A stretch of 64,000 nt of DNA. Source: Paramacrobiotus metropolitanus (Eukaryota > Tardigrada > Eutardigrada > Parachela > Macrobiotidae). The translations under genes and the position numbers were made by a program. This document shows positions 22,587-34,291 of this stretch, piece by piece. Location of the stretch: assembly GCF_019649055.1 (NCBI RefSeq), contig NW_026570290.1:496001-560000 (forward strand), in the 5' to 3' direction. The notes under the pieces are model-generated. The model did no database searches. It saw nothing but the letters and a program-made list of their open reading frames with translations, and was not told the DNA's origin. Numbering within the stretch: position 1 is the first letter of the stretch; each line of letters begins with the position of its first letter.

Positions 22587-22668
22587 TTTAAAAACACATG
22601 TCATTGTCGATAGCTAGGGTCTTAAAAACACTGTGTCATTATCGATAAGCCTACGACTGGAATATAAG
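22587..22668 (+). promoter_or_regulatory. Promoter with duplicated ATCGATA-containing motif and TATA-like box
   Basis: Two copies, about 33 bp apart, of TTAAAAACAC followed by TGTCATT(G/A)TCGATA. They stand just upstream of GAATATAAG at about 22660-22668, some 90 bp before the first ATG. The second copy contains TATCGATA, the DRE/DREF site known from insects; whether it works here is inference. Confidence 0.45.
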
Positions 22669-22754
22669 TCTTAATGCAAACAATACAAGTTACCAGCCGC
22701 ACAAAAGTAGATTTCTCCTGACAGTGGTTTAACCGGTATTTAGGCACCCAGATT

Positions 22755-23836
22755 ATGACACTGCGAATTCAAGCAGGTAATCAACCACAAGCCGATGTTC
22801 TGACAACTTTTCGCCATACAGGGGAGCAAGCAAAAACTAAGATGTTTGCCGGGCTATTCTTCGCCATTGCTATAATCTTCCGCCCGGGTACGTACATGCA
22901 GACTTGAAACTTCATTACACTTAGGTAATTCATTTTCATAATAAATTAATGTGTGGCTGTGAACCACCATGCGTAGGCATTTAAATTGGCCTTTCGGTAC
23001 AAACAATCTGAAAAGATTCGAGGTCATGATGTCAGGTGGTCATGATGACTTTCGGAGCAGTAGATCAGCGATGTAATTCGCGCACGTAGTACTTGCAGTA
23101 CTTGTACTAGTGCAGAACATTGTACGCACATAGTACTGCGTTGTGTTTTAAATTATTGCTAACTATCTGCCAAATTTTCAGCTCTTTCCAACGGCGAAGG
23201 CATTGTCGAAGCAGTTCCTGGGATTATCACAGCAGGCTGGGTCGTCGTCTACAGCATTCTTGTACTGATCACCCGGTCACGGATAGACACGACTTCCACC
23301 ATTGGAAATGGTACCACTACCGACTGTAGCTCCACCTGCGACCCTCAATCGCCTGCATCGGCTACACCGCCAGGATTGCTCTTCTGTAAAGTGTTTGCTG
23401 TCTTCTTGGGAATCAGTACCTTTCTGTCCTTGGCTTGCTTTATCCATGGCACCATCGTGCTGGCCGGTATAGAAACCAAAAACAGCACAATAAAAACGTC
23501 AGGTATCATGGGAGTCGCTGCCGGAACATTTTTCTGCTTATGGAATCAGTGTGTTTAGCATCCGCTCTTAAGGATATTAAACATGCCGGCCGACCTTCAC
23601 CGTCACCCACACCTGCCTTGCCAATGGGTTCTTCTGGTTGTCGTACATTCCACGATGCAAATTTCGCTCCATTGCAGCATCCACAAATGCCTTCGATTAG
23701 CACTATCTGCCTGCCTAACATACCACAGCCTGCGTGTCCAGAAAATTCAGGGAGTCTAAACGATGTTCCGCACTCGTCTGACAATTACAGTCGATGGGAT
23801 AGTCCGCCAGCTTATGCAGATGTTGTTCGGTCATAA
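22755..23836 (+). CDS. Multi-pass membrane protein with PPxY tail, unusual fourth-helix region
   Basis: Exon 1 is 22755-22887 (44 codons plus one base). A later in-frame ATG at codon 30 would make MFAGLFFAIAIIF a signal peptide or first helix. Exon 2 starts at 23182 (acceptor TTTTCAG) and encodes a helix (GIITAGWVVVYSILVLITRS), a Cys/Thr-rich outer loop (TTTDCSSTCD), and FAVFLGISTFLSLACFIHGT. It then reaches a candidate fourth helix (GIMGVAAGTFF) before TAG at 23556. A second frame continues without a stop to 23836 as a Pro-rich tail ending PPAYADVVRS. A 56-bp GT-AG segment (23503-23558) would, if spliced, join the two in frame (TIKTS to ASALKD) but remove the fourth helix. A one-base indel near 23540 is the other explanation. 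Family not recognised; a four-helix claudin- or MARVEL-like protein is a guess. Confidence 0.6.
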
Positions 23837-24482
23837 CGTTTACTTTATTGCTTTGCGCTTGAAAAATCCCGTATTCTCATCTAATTCAATGATTTTGTTA
23901 TGTAGATATATGTGGAATTTGTATTTCTGGAGCTCTCCTTCCTTATACGAATCGCCATTCTTGCCGGATGCAATGTTTCTTATCCATTTCACTTGGTAAC
24001 CGCATTTTGCTCTTACCATTAGCTAATTTCCTAGTTATTCGATCCCGACTGCCATCTCAGCAGCGTTTGTTATTGTTATATACTGTATTTTGCTTCCCCG
24101 TATCAAACCCAATAAAAGAAACGCTAAAACCGTTGCTGTGTAGTGTGTACGTAAATGCACTCATTGAAACGTGGGTACACGTATTTTTCTATTTTCTGGA
24201 TGCAGTAACAGCAGCGTTTATGAATCTTATTAATCAGATGGTGGTGTTAAATTTTGCGAGAGACATTTATATAACGAGCACAAAAACTTAGTACCGTTTC
24301 AACGGTTAACAGAAAACAACAACATTATACAAGGGAAAAGTAGTGGCTCTCAAGCCGTGCGGTGAGGCAGTGCATTAGGTCTTTTAGTAGGCAGTGGCTT
24401 TCGTGTACGGTGTATTCACGTCACCGTACTTTTACATCATCAAAAGTACTCTAACGTCATCAAACATCATCATTTTAGATAT
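23837..24482. other. 3' region of the membrane-protein gene
   Basis: Contains the AATAAA at 24111-24116 and then spacer to the end of R3. No further gene seen. Confidence 0.5.
24111..24116 (+). terminator. Poly(A) signal of the membrane-protein gene
   Basis: AATAAA, 275 bp after the distal stop at 23836. Confidence 0.45.
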
Positions 24483-26495
24483 TTATGCAATTTCCGTAAA
24501 ACTGGGATTCATTTTAAAACTGGGATTCACTTTGCCGCTACAGTATGTTGCCCGCACCAAATGGATCCATTTTCCGAATATAGCGCGATATTCACGATTC
24601 ATGGCAAAGAATATAACCTGCAATCAATAAAAGGTTTATGCAGGTATTCATAATATTATGATTCTGCGACCATTCGTTCCTGTTCTGCATGCTGCATTTC
24701 AAAATACGTCCAAAATGTTTTTTTCGGACGTTTTATCTATACTCGTAGCTTTGTAAAGCCTAAAAGGGCAAAAATTACGGAATTTACTCAAGAGCTGAAA
24801 ACAACTGAACAATTAACTGACAGATGCGTCTTAATCGATAGCTGTCAAAAACAATTAGCATGTTAAATTTTTCTCGTAATATTGGACTGCTAAACAGTTT
24901 ACGTTCTACCTTTTCTTTGTTTGTATATGAAACTAAGGCTGCAACTTTTATTAGCTAACGTTTGTTGCCAGTCTTATTCAAAACACTTAATATGTTTTAA
25001 AATAATAAATTTCGGTGCGTGCAGCCTCCGAGAAGGCGACTAGGAATAGGTGCAAGTACTACGGCGGAACTACACACCTTTTTCAAGCAAATGCCTGTTG
25101 CTCGTCTGTTGCAGCACAGTGCGTAATTGCGGACAAAAAAGCTCAAACCGTTAAAAAGCGAGCATTATGAAAATACGAGAGACATGTATTGTACATAGAC
25201 AGACAGCGGTTTTTACCGCATTGCCTGCGTATCCTAACATAAAGACGAACCGTACCCACAGCGCCACTGCCGGGTTACGCAGAACTGTGCCGCTGCGGTC
25301 GAAAAACGTCAGCGCCGAATGTGGAAAGAAGCAGACGCAATGCCAGAGTGCCGCCACAAGCAAGATAAGCGCCAGTCGAAAGCTACGCCGGTGAAATGAC
25401 GACGTGCGGTTATTTCGTCCCAATATCCTTTGAAAAACAACGAAACCGATCAGCAGAACGTACGACGTGCGGTTATTTCGTCCCAATATCCTTTGAAAAA
25501 CAACGAAACCGATCAGCAGAACGTAGATCGCCCCCGTCAGCGTCAGCGGCAGATACGTCGTTAGCACCTGGTGAATGCTACCGGCTTCCGGGGTGATGGC
25601 CTTAACGCTGCAAGCGTTTAGCGGTGGGGTCATCTCAAATCGCGATACCCATGGCCAGCCAAATATGACAGGGCCCCACAATACATTGCCCCACAGATGA
25701 CCCAATTGATAAGGATGATAGTCGTATTTGTGTTTTGTCTGGTGCAATAAGCGCGGAAAAGAGCGGGAAACCGGACCGCGGCAATACGGTTAAAAGCCAG
25801 GAAAGCCGATGACCAGTAACCGGCGGTTCGGAATATGGCAAAGGGTAGTTGTAGGAAGGTGCAGAGCGTTGAAGTGACCTTTAAAATTAAAACATATTTA
25901 TAGAGTACCTCAATTCAGAAATGTAATACGTAGTACATACGATCACGAGCACAAAACTTTTACGAAACACGCCATTGATTCATTTTTAAGGCTAACAACA
26001 GGATAATTAATTGGCAATTTGAGCAATAACTATCTTTTCTTCAAAATTCCGTTATATTAGACGCACCACTAATGCGCCGACCAACGTTATAGGTAACTGC
26101 TGCACAATGTGCAGTAAATTCCTTACTGGATGTTGTCCATACAGGATCTGCGTAAAACTAACGGGATGATTAATACAGCACATAACCATCTCCACCACTG
26201 CAGCATGGGCGATTAACAGTCGCGTACCACTGCGATCACGTCCGATTTTACGCTTTGACACCTGCCAGTGCTCCCACGCAACACCCATTAACATAATGCA
26301 TAGCGCTCCGCCCACTCCACAAAATGACATAGAAACACCGTACCACTTGGCTAACTGCCGGCTGAAATTTGTTTCGCTAACGTTACTGGTTTGGGATATA
26401 TTACTGAGTAAATGACAGGGAAACGAATGATTCCTAGGCAGATTGGTCGGATAACCTTGGAGAAATGAACGGTTGTAGTTATTGTAACAAAACAT
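24483..26495 (-). pseudogene. Receptor R3 (beta subfamily), disrupted
   Basis: Exons 26127-26495 (ATG, MFCYNNYNRS), 25217-25878 and 24483-24617. Exon 1 has TM1 (WYGVSMSFCGVGGALCIMLM) and TM2 (LLIAHAAVVEMVMCC). Exon 2 has TM3 with Cys, AFNRIAAVRFP, ECL2 Cys (LNACSVKA), TM6 (ALWHCVCFFPHSAL) and TM7. Exon 2 is 662 bp and changes frame between TM3 and ECL2 (near 25.68 kb). It also carries an exact 63-bp direct duplication that doubles 21 residues of TM5 and the third loop (YVLLIGFVVFQRILGRNNRT). The NP of the NPxxY position is NA. Exon 3 (VIFFAMNREYRAIFGKW) is intact. These three oddities make a decaying gene most likely; the duplication alone would keep the frame. Confidence 0.75.
25401..25526. 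repeat. Exact 63-bp tandem duplication inside R3
   Basis: Two identical 63-bp units beginning GACGTGCGGTTATTTCGTCC at 25401 and 25464. They lie in R3 exon 2 (TM5 to third loop). R9 has a single unit at the same place. Perfect identity means it is very recent, or an assembly artefact. Confidence 0.9.
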
Positions 26496-28672
26496 TTCTT
26501 TTCGACCGAAAGCGACGGAATCCGTATGGCCAAAATACTGAGTGGACGATAGCGGCAAATTTCTTGAAAGTAAACGTCACAGAGCGGGTACAGCCTTTAC
26601 TAGTCGCCGCCTCGTAAAATGAGAGCTGTGTGCGGATATGATCAAGGTTGTTAGATAAATCAATAATTCGGTTCTTGCTATCCACTGTTAATCTTCTCAC
26701 TACAAGTATGGTACGAAAGCGGATGACAGTGTACGTTACGTTACATTCGATCCAGTCTGCAGCTCTTGCACTCCCAGAATTAATTGCGAGAAGTAACCTC
26801 TTTTTAATTACTACAGCCCCGATAGTACCATATGTACTGTATATGCGTGGTAATAGAGCGGATATGAAAGTCACTGTGGATATGCGAAAAGTGGAAGAAC
26901 CGATGAAATATTAAAAGAAGCGTCAAGATACCCTATTCCCTGAAGATTACGGCAAAGTCTGTTCCGACAATGGCTTCGTCCAGGCGATGGGCATGGCATC
27001 TCTTGTAAAACAAGCTGTGCGCTTTGCTCAGCGGCTTGCAGCGGCAGCTAACGTAATCAAAAACTTATGGTAACGAACAGAGTAGCTTGGCTTTAATAGT
27101 GCAATATTTTCTATTATAAAGCATTTAGACTGTTACTAGAAAAATTCGTTGGCGAAGTGGCTTCCTAGTACTTGAGCACATAAAGTGAAAAATAGTTAAA
27201 ATACTCGTACATAGCAAAGATTTTGTTTAGTTCGGTATTGCGTGTTATTGGTTAAAAAACGCATATACAGTACTGCGGGTCAAATGTAGATTGCTCCGGT
27301 AGAGTGAACACTGAACGATATGGGCAGGTCTGGAAGCAATAGAGCTTAATAAGCAGATATAAAGCAGTAATATGGCTTGCTCATCCGGTTATTTCTTCAC
27401 TAATTCTGATAGTGATGAACCTTATCAAATACACTAGTATGTATTAAAGCATCCTTTCAACGAAATGACAGACGCTCCTTCTCTCCTTCTGCAACCTTCG
27501 TACGTCGTGACATTACGGTAATCAATTTCACAGGATGGGATTACGTGGTAAAGGGCGCGGCTGACATCGGCGTCCACTTCCTTCCATTCATTGTTCTTGT
27601 GCTCGATAATTCAATAATTATATAAAGAACGCTTCGACGAAACAACTTACTGTATTTAGAAATATTTCCGATTTCCGAAGTGGAACTACTTACGTCTGGC
27701 GCAGGAATGGTGATCGAAAGGCCTTAGTTACCCAGTCGCAAACAATGATATGTAAAGGTCACTATAACAAGCAGCTGTACAAAACGTCATTGAAATTTGT
27801 GCAGAACCGTGTCTGAGCTAATTTATGGTAATTCATACGGATTATAGGCACTATAAAGCGCAGCGAGCATCAGTGCATCGAAGGATAAAATGACACATAC
27901 GGTACTGTTAGCTTACCTTTGAAATGCTTTTGTATAAAGCTGGTTGTGCGCAGTAAATAAACAAATAATTTCAATCTGATTCTGATGCATTCTTGTTACT
28001 TTCTCCCGACAAAGCTGTCTTCTGTAACGGGCTACAAATGCTGTTGCCCAATAATTTAACAAATTAGGTCAAGCTTCTAATATGAACCGGTTATTATGAA
28101 GCAACTGGATAATTCATTTATGAGCTAGCGCTACTACGCGTGCTTATTTTAGACCCGACCTAAATACATCCCAGCTTTCCGCTCGTTGTTATGCGACAAC
28201 AGAACCTTGTTACAAATATTTTTCACAAAAAAACTGTTGGCGCTTTCATGTTCTTTGTAAATTAACTGCTCAATTCGCGTATATTACATGATATTTGTTA
28301 GTATTGGTTCAGAGAACAATATAAAAAATCAACAGAAGCGTGAAAAAAATAAATCACCCGTTCAAGTTGTGAGGCTAATTATAACTGGCCACTAATTATA
28401 ACTTGGTCAGTGGAAAAATCACGCAATTTTTGTATGTGAAAACGGCAAAATATCCCATTTTTATTGCAAAAAGTCTGAAACATTATCTTCATTACCGCAT
28501 AATTAGTATCCCATCGACACTCGTACGTGTCGAGGATTTCGAACCACAGTATTGACTGACACTGATACGATGACATCTGATTACAATTAAACCCGCAAGT
28601 GTCCAACAAATACTCAAGAATTCTTGGACGATGCCGTCATGAGGGTATTATGGACTCCAAAGGTAGGCCATT
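26496..28672. other. Spacer between R3 and R4, part of the duplicated cassette
   Basis: No gene seen. About 27.2-28.6 kb is similar to 34.5-36.1 kb and 43.4-44.5 kb. All three share CGTGACATTACGGTAATCAAT-type and AAGGGCGCG(G/C)CTGACATCGGCG-type blocks. The stretch is therefore a shared 3' flank of the gamma receptors. Confidence 0.55.
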
Positions 28673-30932
28673 TCAAATTAACGTTCCGTCTTGTACGGAC
28701 CGTATAGTGGTCGTGTAGATGTTGGGGTTCACTTTTACCCCAAAGTCACGAAATTTTAAGTCCCGGATAGAGCTTATCCATCGTTTAAGCATGGAGCGAT
28801 ATTCTTGATTCATAGTGAAGAAGATAACCTGCAATCAGCGATATATCGATTGTTTACGATTATTCAGAAATCTTGTCGTGATTATATAATACGAGACTGC
28901 TAGAGCGAGGGTTACTGAGCCCATTTATTGGACCGTCATGGTTTTTACGAGGTGTCAGATATACAGGGATAGCTTTCCTCGTCCAATTGGGCGCCCAAAA
29001 ATTATGCTGTTTTAAATAGCACGAGCAGAATGCCGGACACATCGAAGTATTGAAGTGCATTAGAGCCTTATTTAGAAACATCTAGTATAGCATGTCTTGC
29101 AAGTCCATCCACGGGAAATTACAAGGTACAGTACGTACTAAGTTTTTAACAAGTGCAATGCACGATTACCGGGTTGCCGCCGTATCCTAACAGAAAGACG
29201 AATCGTAACCACAGCGCCGTTTCCGGAGTTGGACGCGCTAGACCCCTGTCTTCAAAAACCATCAACAAAGGCTGTGGATAAAAGCAGACGCAATGCCAGA
29301 GTGACGACACCAATAGGACAAGCGTCAGTTGCAAGGAACGCCGGTACGACGCTGATGTCTGGTTAATTTGGCCCGAAAGCTTTTGCATAGCAACGAATCC
29401 AAACATCAGAGCGTAAATGCTCCACACCAACGCTAGCGGCAGATGTGAAACCAGTGTCTGGTGGATCTTCCGGGCTTCCGGGGTTCGGGGCTTAATAGCA
29501 CAAACATTCGTCGGTGGGATCATTTCAAACCTCAATTCCCGACCAATTATGAGCGGAACAAAATTCGCGGCAGTGACGAGCCAAGTAACAAGGATGAAAA
29601 TTATGTTTAAACTTTGCTTGGTCCAGTAGGCGCGGAAATGAATTGGAAAGCAGAGTGCGACTAAACGGTTTATGGCCAGGAATGCCAAAGAATAGTACCC
29701 GGCGGTACGGAATATTGCGAAAGGGGCTTGAATGAAAAAGCAGGCTGTTGGGGTGACCTTTGCAGAAACACACTTGATTAGAGATTACGCTTTAAACTAG
29801 TGCGTTACAGTGGCAATCTCACACGTCAGTAAATCAAAAAAAACTATCTCAAAAATTGCTTATACGAAAGAAATTAAACTTTAAAGTGTGTCAGTACTGT
29901 GCACACGCATCTGCAGATCATATATCTGTAGACCTTCTCTAGTACAAAATCAATGCACGGACAGGAAAATTTTGCTTTCGCGGGGCACTTTTTGCGTTAT
30001 TTAAAGACATTCTATAGCTACGTCATCTGTGAAAAGTTTTCCTGTGCACAATCTTCGGTTGTACTTATGGGTGAAAATGTTCAAACGCAAGCATGCACCC
30101 CGAAAGTCTAATTATGGACTAATTTTACTGAAATTTTCCACATAAATGCGCAAAAGTGTAGAAATCCTTGTCACAGTGTACCAAATCACAGTTCTAGGAC
30201 TGCTTTAAAAATATCAAAACTGGTTTTCCAGATTGAAGAAAAAACTGTAAAACTTTTAGCTCCCTGTTAGAACGATCATACATTTTGGAATTCTATTTTA
30301 CACAGAACTCGCAAACCGCATATTGTACGTAAAAACAGTTCCCCCGTCTTCGCATAAAATCAGTTCGTCACAGTCTGTTATGAAACAACACAAGAAAGTT
30401 GTCGGAAAGAAGTTGTACCGCGGCACAATTTCTTAGTTTAAACAAACGTTTTGCTTAGAAAATAGTTTCTAATCTTTTTTTTAAAAAGTGTTCTGTAGTT
30501 CAAACAATAACTCAGCATTAAAATGGTGCTAAATATTTTAAATGAAGTTTTTGGTTTAAGTATAAAAGAGTCAGTAGCACACAACGCACTTACTGAATTT
30601 TCTGCATAAAGGATCTGCGTAAAGCTAATCGGATGATTAATGCAGCACATAACCATTTCCACAGCGGTGGCATGGACGATGAGCAGTCGCGTGCCGCTCC
30701 GATCCCGTCCAGTTTTTCGCTTGGACATTTGCCAGTGCTCCCATACAGCACCCATCAGCAGGATATATGCCGCTCCACCCAGTCCACAAACCGACATGGA
30801 AACACCATACCACACCATTAACTGCTGCTGATAGATAGTGCCGTTGATCTGGGTGGCATTTTGGATTGGTTCAAGAAAAGATGAATAATTTCGGTGCACA
30901 TTAGTCGAATGATTGCCGCTTGGAGTCAACAT
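28673..30932 (-). CDS. Receptor R4 (gamma subfamily), seven-helix, apparently intact
   Basis: Exons 30594-30932 (113 codons), 29170-29757 (196 codons) and 28673-28828 give 360 residues. N-glycosylation sites (NHS, NYS, NAT, NGT) precede TM1 (VWYGVSMSVCGLGGAAYILL). TM2 is LLIVHATAVEMVMCC. Exon 2 holds the TM3 Cys (TACFFIQAPFAIF), LAINRLVALCFPIHF for DRY, a TM4 Trp (LVTWLVTAANFVPLII), ECL2 Cys (TNVCAIKP), TM6 (SLWHCVCFYPQPL) and TM7 ending GYGGNP. Exon 3 begins VIFFTMNQEYRSML. The tail end (TTTIRSVQDGTLI) is frame-shifted relative to R8 and R6, which alters only the last dozen residues. Intron 1 contains an old inverted-repeat element shared with R6 and R8. Confidence 0.85.
29940..30440. repeat. 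Old foldback-family copy in R4 intron 1
   Basis: Roughly palindromic: GAAAATTTTGCTTTCGCGGG and TTAAAGACATTC on the left have inverted counterparts near 30360-30420. The central GCAAGCATGCACCCCGAAAG resembles sequence in the 41834-42497 element. Corresponding copies lie in intron 1 of R6 and R8. Confidence 0.55.
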
Positions 30933-32100
30933 AACTTACAACTGTGTAGTAAAAACGGTATGATGGACTGAGTGAAACATTCGTCTACCCTCGATTTTCT
31001 GAGTGGTGTTTTGTTGGTAATTGCTGCCGTTCACACCATCACAACTGCTTTGTAATTCGCAGTCAATCTGTTAATGCAGCTGCCAGCTATCAGCGTGGAT
31101 CGTGTGGAAATATCGCATTACCGTGACGCACATTATCCTCCAGCCTGACGATGTTGCCAGAAAAATTCGAGTTGCATCCGCAGACTAATTTTGTTTGTCA
31201 GTTTTTCACGTTTCCGGCGTTCACCATTGATTATACCCAAGCGCTGCTCTTGGCGCTTTCTTGTTTGCAAATTATATGAAGTAATACAAGAAAACCTCTC
31301 GAGCACGGACGTCCTAATGATAAATTGTTCTATACAGCGCAAGTTAGGACGTTGTACGGAACAAAATAAATGTGCAATATTTAAAGAGTAAACCAATGTT
31401 ATTGTATGGTACAATAGCATAAACACAGACATACTTACATTAATATTTTGTAAATGTGTGCTAAACATCCGGTATATTCTCGGCACATCATAGTAACCAC
31501 CAATGACATCCTGCAATGGGACACAGATCACTTTCTGACGCAGACGGACACAGATCGCTTTCTGCATTGCGCTTCTTTATTCGCGGCGCTTCCTACCAAA
31601 CCATCGATGACGTTATGCCTGCCGGCGGAAGTGACGTCATAAATATTACTTCCGTAACCGGTAACGTCGTGGCTGTTGCTTCTGCAACGAACTGCCGTAA
31701 GGAACTGTACATTTCTGCATTTATCCTGAATTTAGAGGACTTTTGCTACGCTCCGGTCGATCACTGGTTATTTCGACAGAAAACGTTTTAATGGTTTTGT
31801 AAAACGTTAATGGTACGTGACACAACCCGCCATTTATTCGACGGGCATCATTATTTATTTAATTAATTATTTCCGGTAATTGTATTCACTTTTAAATGGA
31901 TACAATTACAACTACAACTTGAGAACACAATCACAAGGGATGCAAGTGGATACAGTACAACAGAATCCTCCATATGTTATAGTTTACTGTACGGGACGCG
32001 CCCGTTAAGGTTACAGCGTATTCACTTGTCAGGTGTATTTGTTTAAATGTATATGTAAAGGCAGATTTTACGTTTTTTATATTAGGGGGACTACAGCTTC
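30933..32100. other. Upstream region of R4 and spacer
   Basis: About 30.93-31.3 kb is conserved upstream of R6 and R8 (including ATATCGCATTACCGTGACGC). About 31.66-31.89 kb resembles 50.88-51.04 kb (ATTTCGAC, GTTTT, CATTTATTCGACG). No gene seen. Confidence 0.5.
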
Positions 32101-33290
32101 TTACCGGATTGCCAGCATATCCTAATAAATTATGATGATGAACTACACCCACACCGCCGGATTACCGCAGCACCGTGCCACTGCGGTCGAAAAGTATCAG
32201 CGCCGAACGCGGAAAAAACCAGACAGCGCCGCCACAAGCAGGATTAGTGCCAGCTGAAATGATCGCCGGTAGAACGAAGATTTGCGGTTGTTTCGCCCAA
32301 ATAACCTTTGACCACCAACAAATCCGATCAGCAGGGCGTAGGTGACTCCCGTCAGCGTTAGCGGCAAATACGTAGTTGGCAGCTTGAATGCTACCGGCCT
32401 TCGGGGTGATGGCTTTAACGTAGCAAACATTTAGCGGTGGGGTCATCTCGAATCTCGATACCCAGCCAAACATTACAGGAATATACTGTAAAATTTAATA
32501 GCGTCACGGATGAGCCAGTTGATTAAGATGATATTTGGGTTTGTCTAGCCCAATACGCGCGGAAGAGAGCGGGAATGCAGACGGCTGCAAAACAATTAAA
32601 AGCCAAGATAGCCGATGAACAGTTACCTACTGTACAGAATATTGCGGCGGGTAGTGTAGAAAAATGCATAGTGTTGGAGTCACCTTTAAAACTAAATATT
32701 TTGTAAAGTAATTTAATTCACAGCCGTAATAAGTCGTGCATACGACTACGAGCGCAAAATTTTTACGAAAGATGCAATCGATTTATTTTTAATAATTACA
32801 ATAGTAAAATTAATTGGCAGATAATTTTCGAAATAGCCATCTTTCCTTTAAAATTTTATTATATCATGACGCATTACTACCACACCGGTAAAGTGCTGCA
32901 CAGTATTCAGTAGATTCCTTACCGGATACTGCCCATACAAGATCCGCGTAAAACTGGCAGGATGAATAATACAGCACATAACAATCTCCACCACTGCGGC
33001 ATGGACGATCTGCAGTCGCGTGCCGCTGCAATCACGTCCAATTTTCCACTTTGACACCTGCCAGTGTTCCCAGGCAAGACCCATTAACTTAATGCATATC
33101 GCTCCTCCCACTCCACAAAATGACATAGAAACACCGTATCACACGGTTAAATTGGTTTCATACTTCCCTTAACGTTACCGGTTTAGGATGTGTTGCTGAG
33201 TGCATGACAGAGGAACGAATAATTGCGGGGAAAATTGGTCGGATAACCTTGGAAAAATGAGCGGTTGTAATTATTGTAACAAATCAACAG
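32101..33290 (-). pseudogene. Receptor R5 (beta subfamily), pseudogene
   Basis: The exon 1 relic ends at 32923 (donor GTAAGG) and reads MSFCGVGGAICIKLMG, HWQVSK and VHAAVVEIVMCC. The Trp before YGVS, present in the paralogues, is TGA here, and the ATG used by R3 is TTG. The exon 2 relic (about 32.10-32.69 kb) has several frame changes and a deletion across the TM6 WHCVCFF segment. No exon 3 resembling IFFAMNREYR is found before R4. It is a dead copy closest to R3 and R9. Confidence 0.85.
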
Positions 33291-33823
33291 AAAAATGAGC
33301 GGTTGTAATCCTTTGGACCGCGAGCAATGGACACCGTATGGTCGAAACACTAATCGTAAGTATACTTTATAAAAGAAGCGTTATATCTCTTGATAGCGGT
33401 TGCGGGTACATCCTGTACTGTTCACCGTCCCAGGAAATGTGTAGTACGGCTGTGTGTGGAATCATTAAGATGATCAAATAAATTATTAGTCGCCCCTCAT
33501 TTATGGTTAACCTTTTTACCACAGGACGAAGCCGGAAGGCAGTGTACATTACAGTATCTGTATACCTGTGCGATCCAGTGTGCAGCTTTTTGATCAAGTA
33601 GTTTATTGATAAAAAAGAAGTAATGTTTACTAGTTTATACATTTATTCGGCCCAGTGGCCAGTTCAGCTAACAATGAGCTTGCGCAGGTAGAAACCACTT
33701 AAAATGATTCAAAATTTAAATAGAAAACAAAGTTAACGTAATCTACAAAGTTAACGTAATTCGTGTTTACTAGTTAACGTAACCTACAAAGTGGTTACAA
33801 TTAACGATGTTAATTGGTTTTAA

Positions 33824-34287
33824 TGTTAGCTGGAGGTTGTGTGCTCCCGCTCTTTCCTTTCGCCTTCTGTAGCCAGTTACCTGAGTCGGTGGTGGCGCTG
33901 CGCCGCTAAGGCCGCTTAGATCTACGCGGCCGCCGCCTTACACGCGCCGACGCCGGCCGTTTGCACTCGGCACTGTTCCTGTGCCCGCACTTGGTTCTGC
34001 TTTTGGTTCGGCATTTGCATTTGTTCTGTCACTGCATTTCTGTTCGTGTGCGCGCGAGTGATTTTGTTCTTTACCACCCGCCACACCCTGCTGTACTTTG
34101 TTGTTATTTCGCATTGCTCAATAAAGGGGTCTTCGATTGCGCAGGGCACTGGTCGCTCTCTTCCGCCGACCACCGGTCGGCCGGCTTCTCGCTGACCCAC
34201 GGTCACCGCACACAGCCGCTCACAAGGGTACCAGTCGCCCAGCAGCCGGGGCTCCAGCGCCCACAGTGGTCACCGGAAGCGGTAACA
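33824..34287. mobile_element. Probable solo LTR
   Basis: A GC-rich 464-bp block in AT-rich surroundings begins TGTTAGCTGG and ends GCGGTAACA, with TGTTA/TAACA inverted ends. It contains AATAAAGGGG like an LTR poly(A) signal and is flanked by TTAA (33820-33823 and 34288-34291) as a 4-bp target duplication. No internal retroelement coding sequence is next to it, so it would be the remnant left by recombination between two LTRs. Superfamily not certain; Ty3/Gypsy or Bel/Pao fit. The 113-codon frame inside it is not a gene. Confidence 0.6.
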
Positions 34288-34291
34288 TTAA

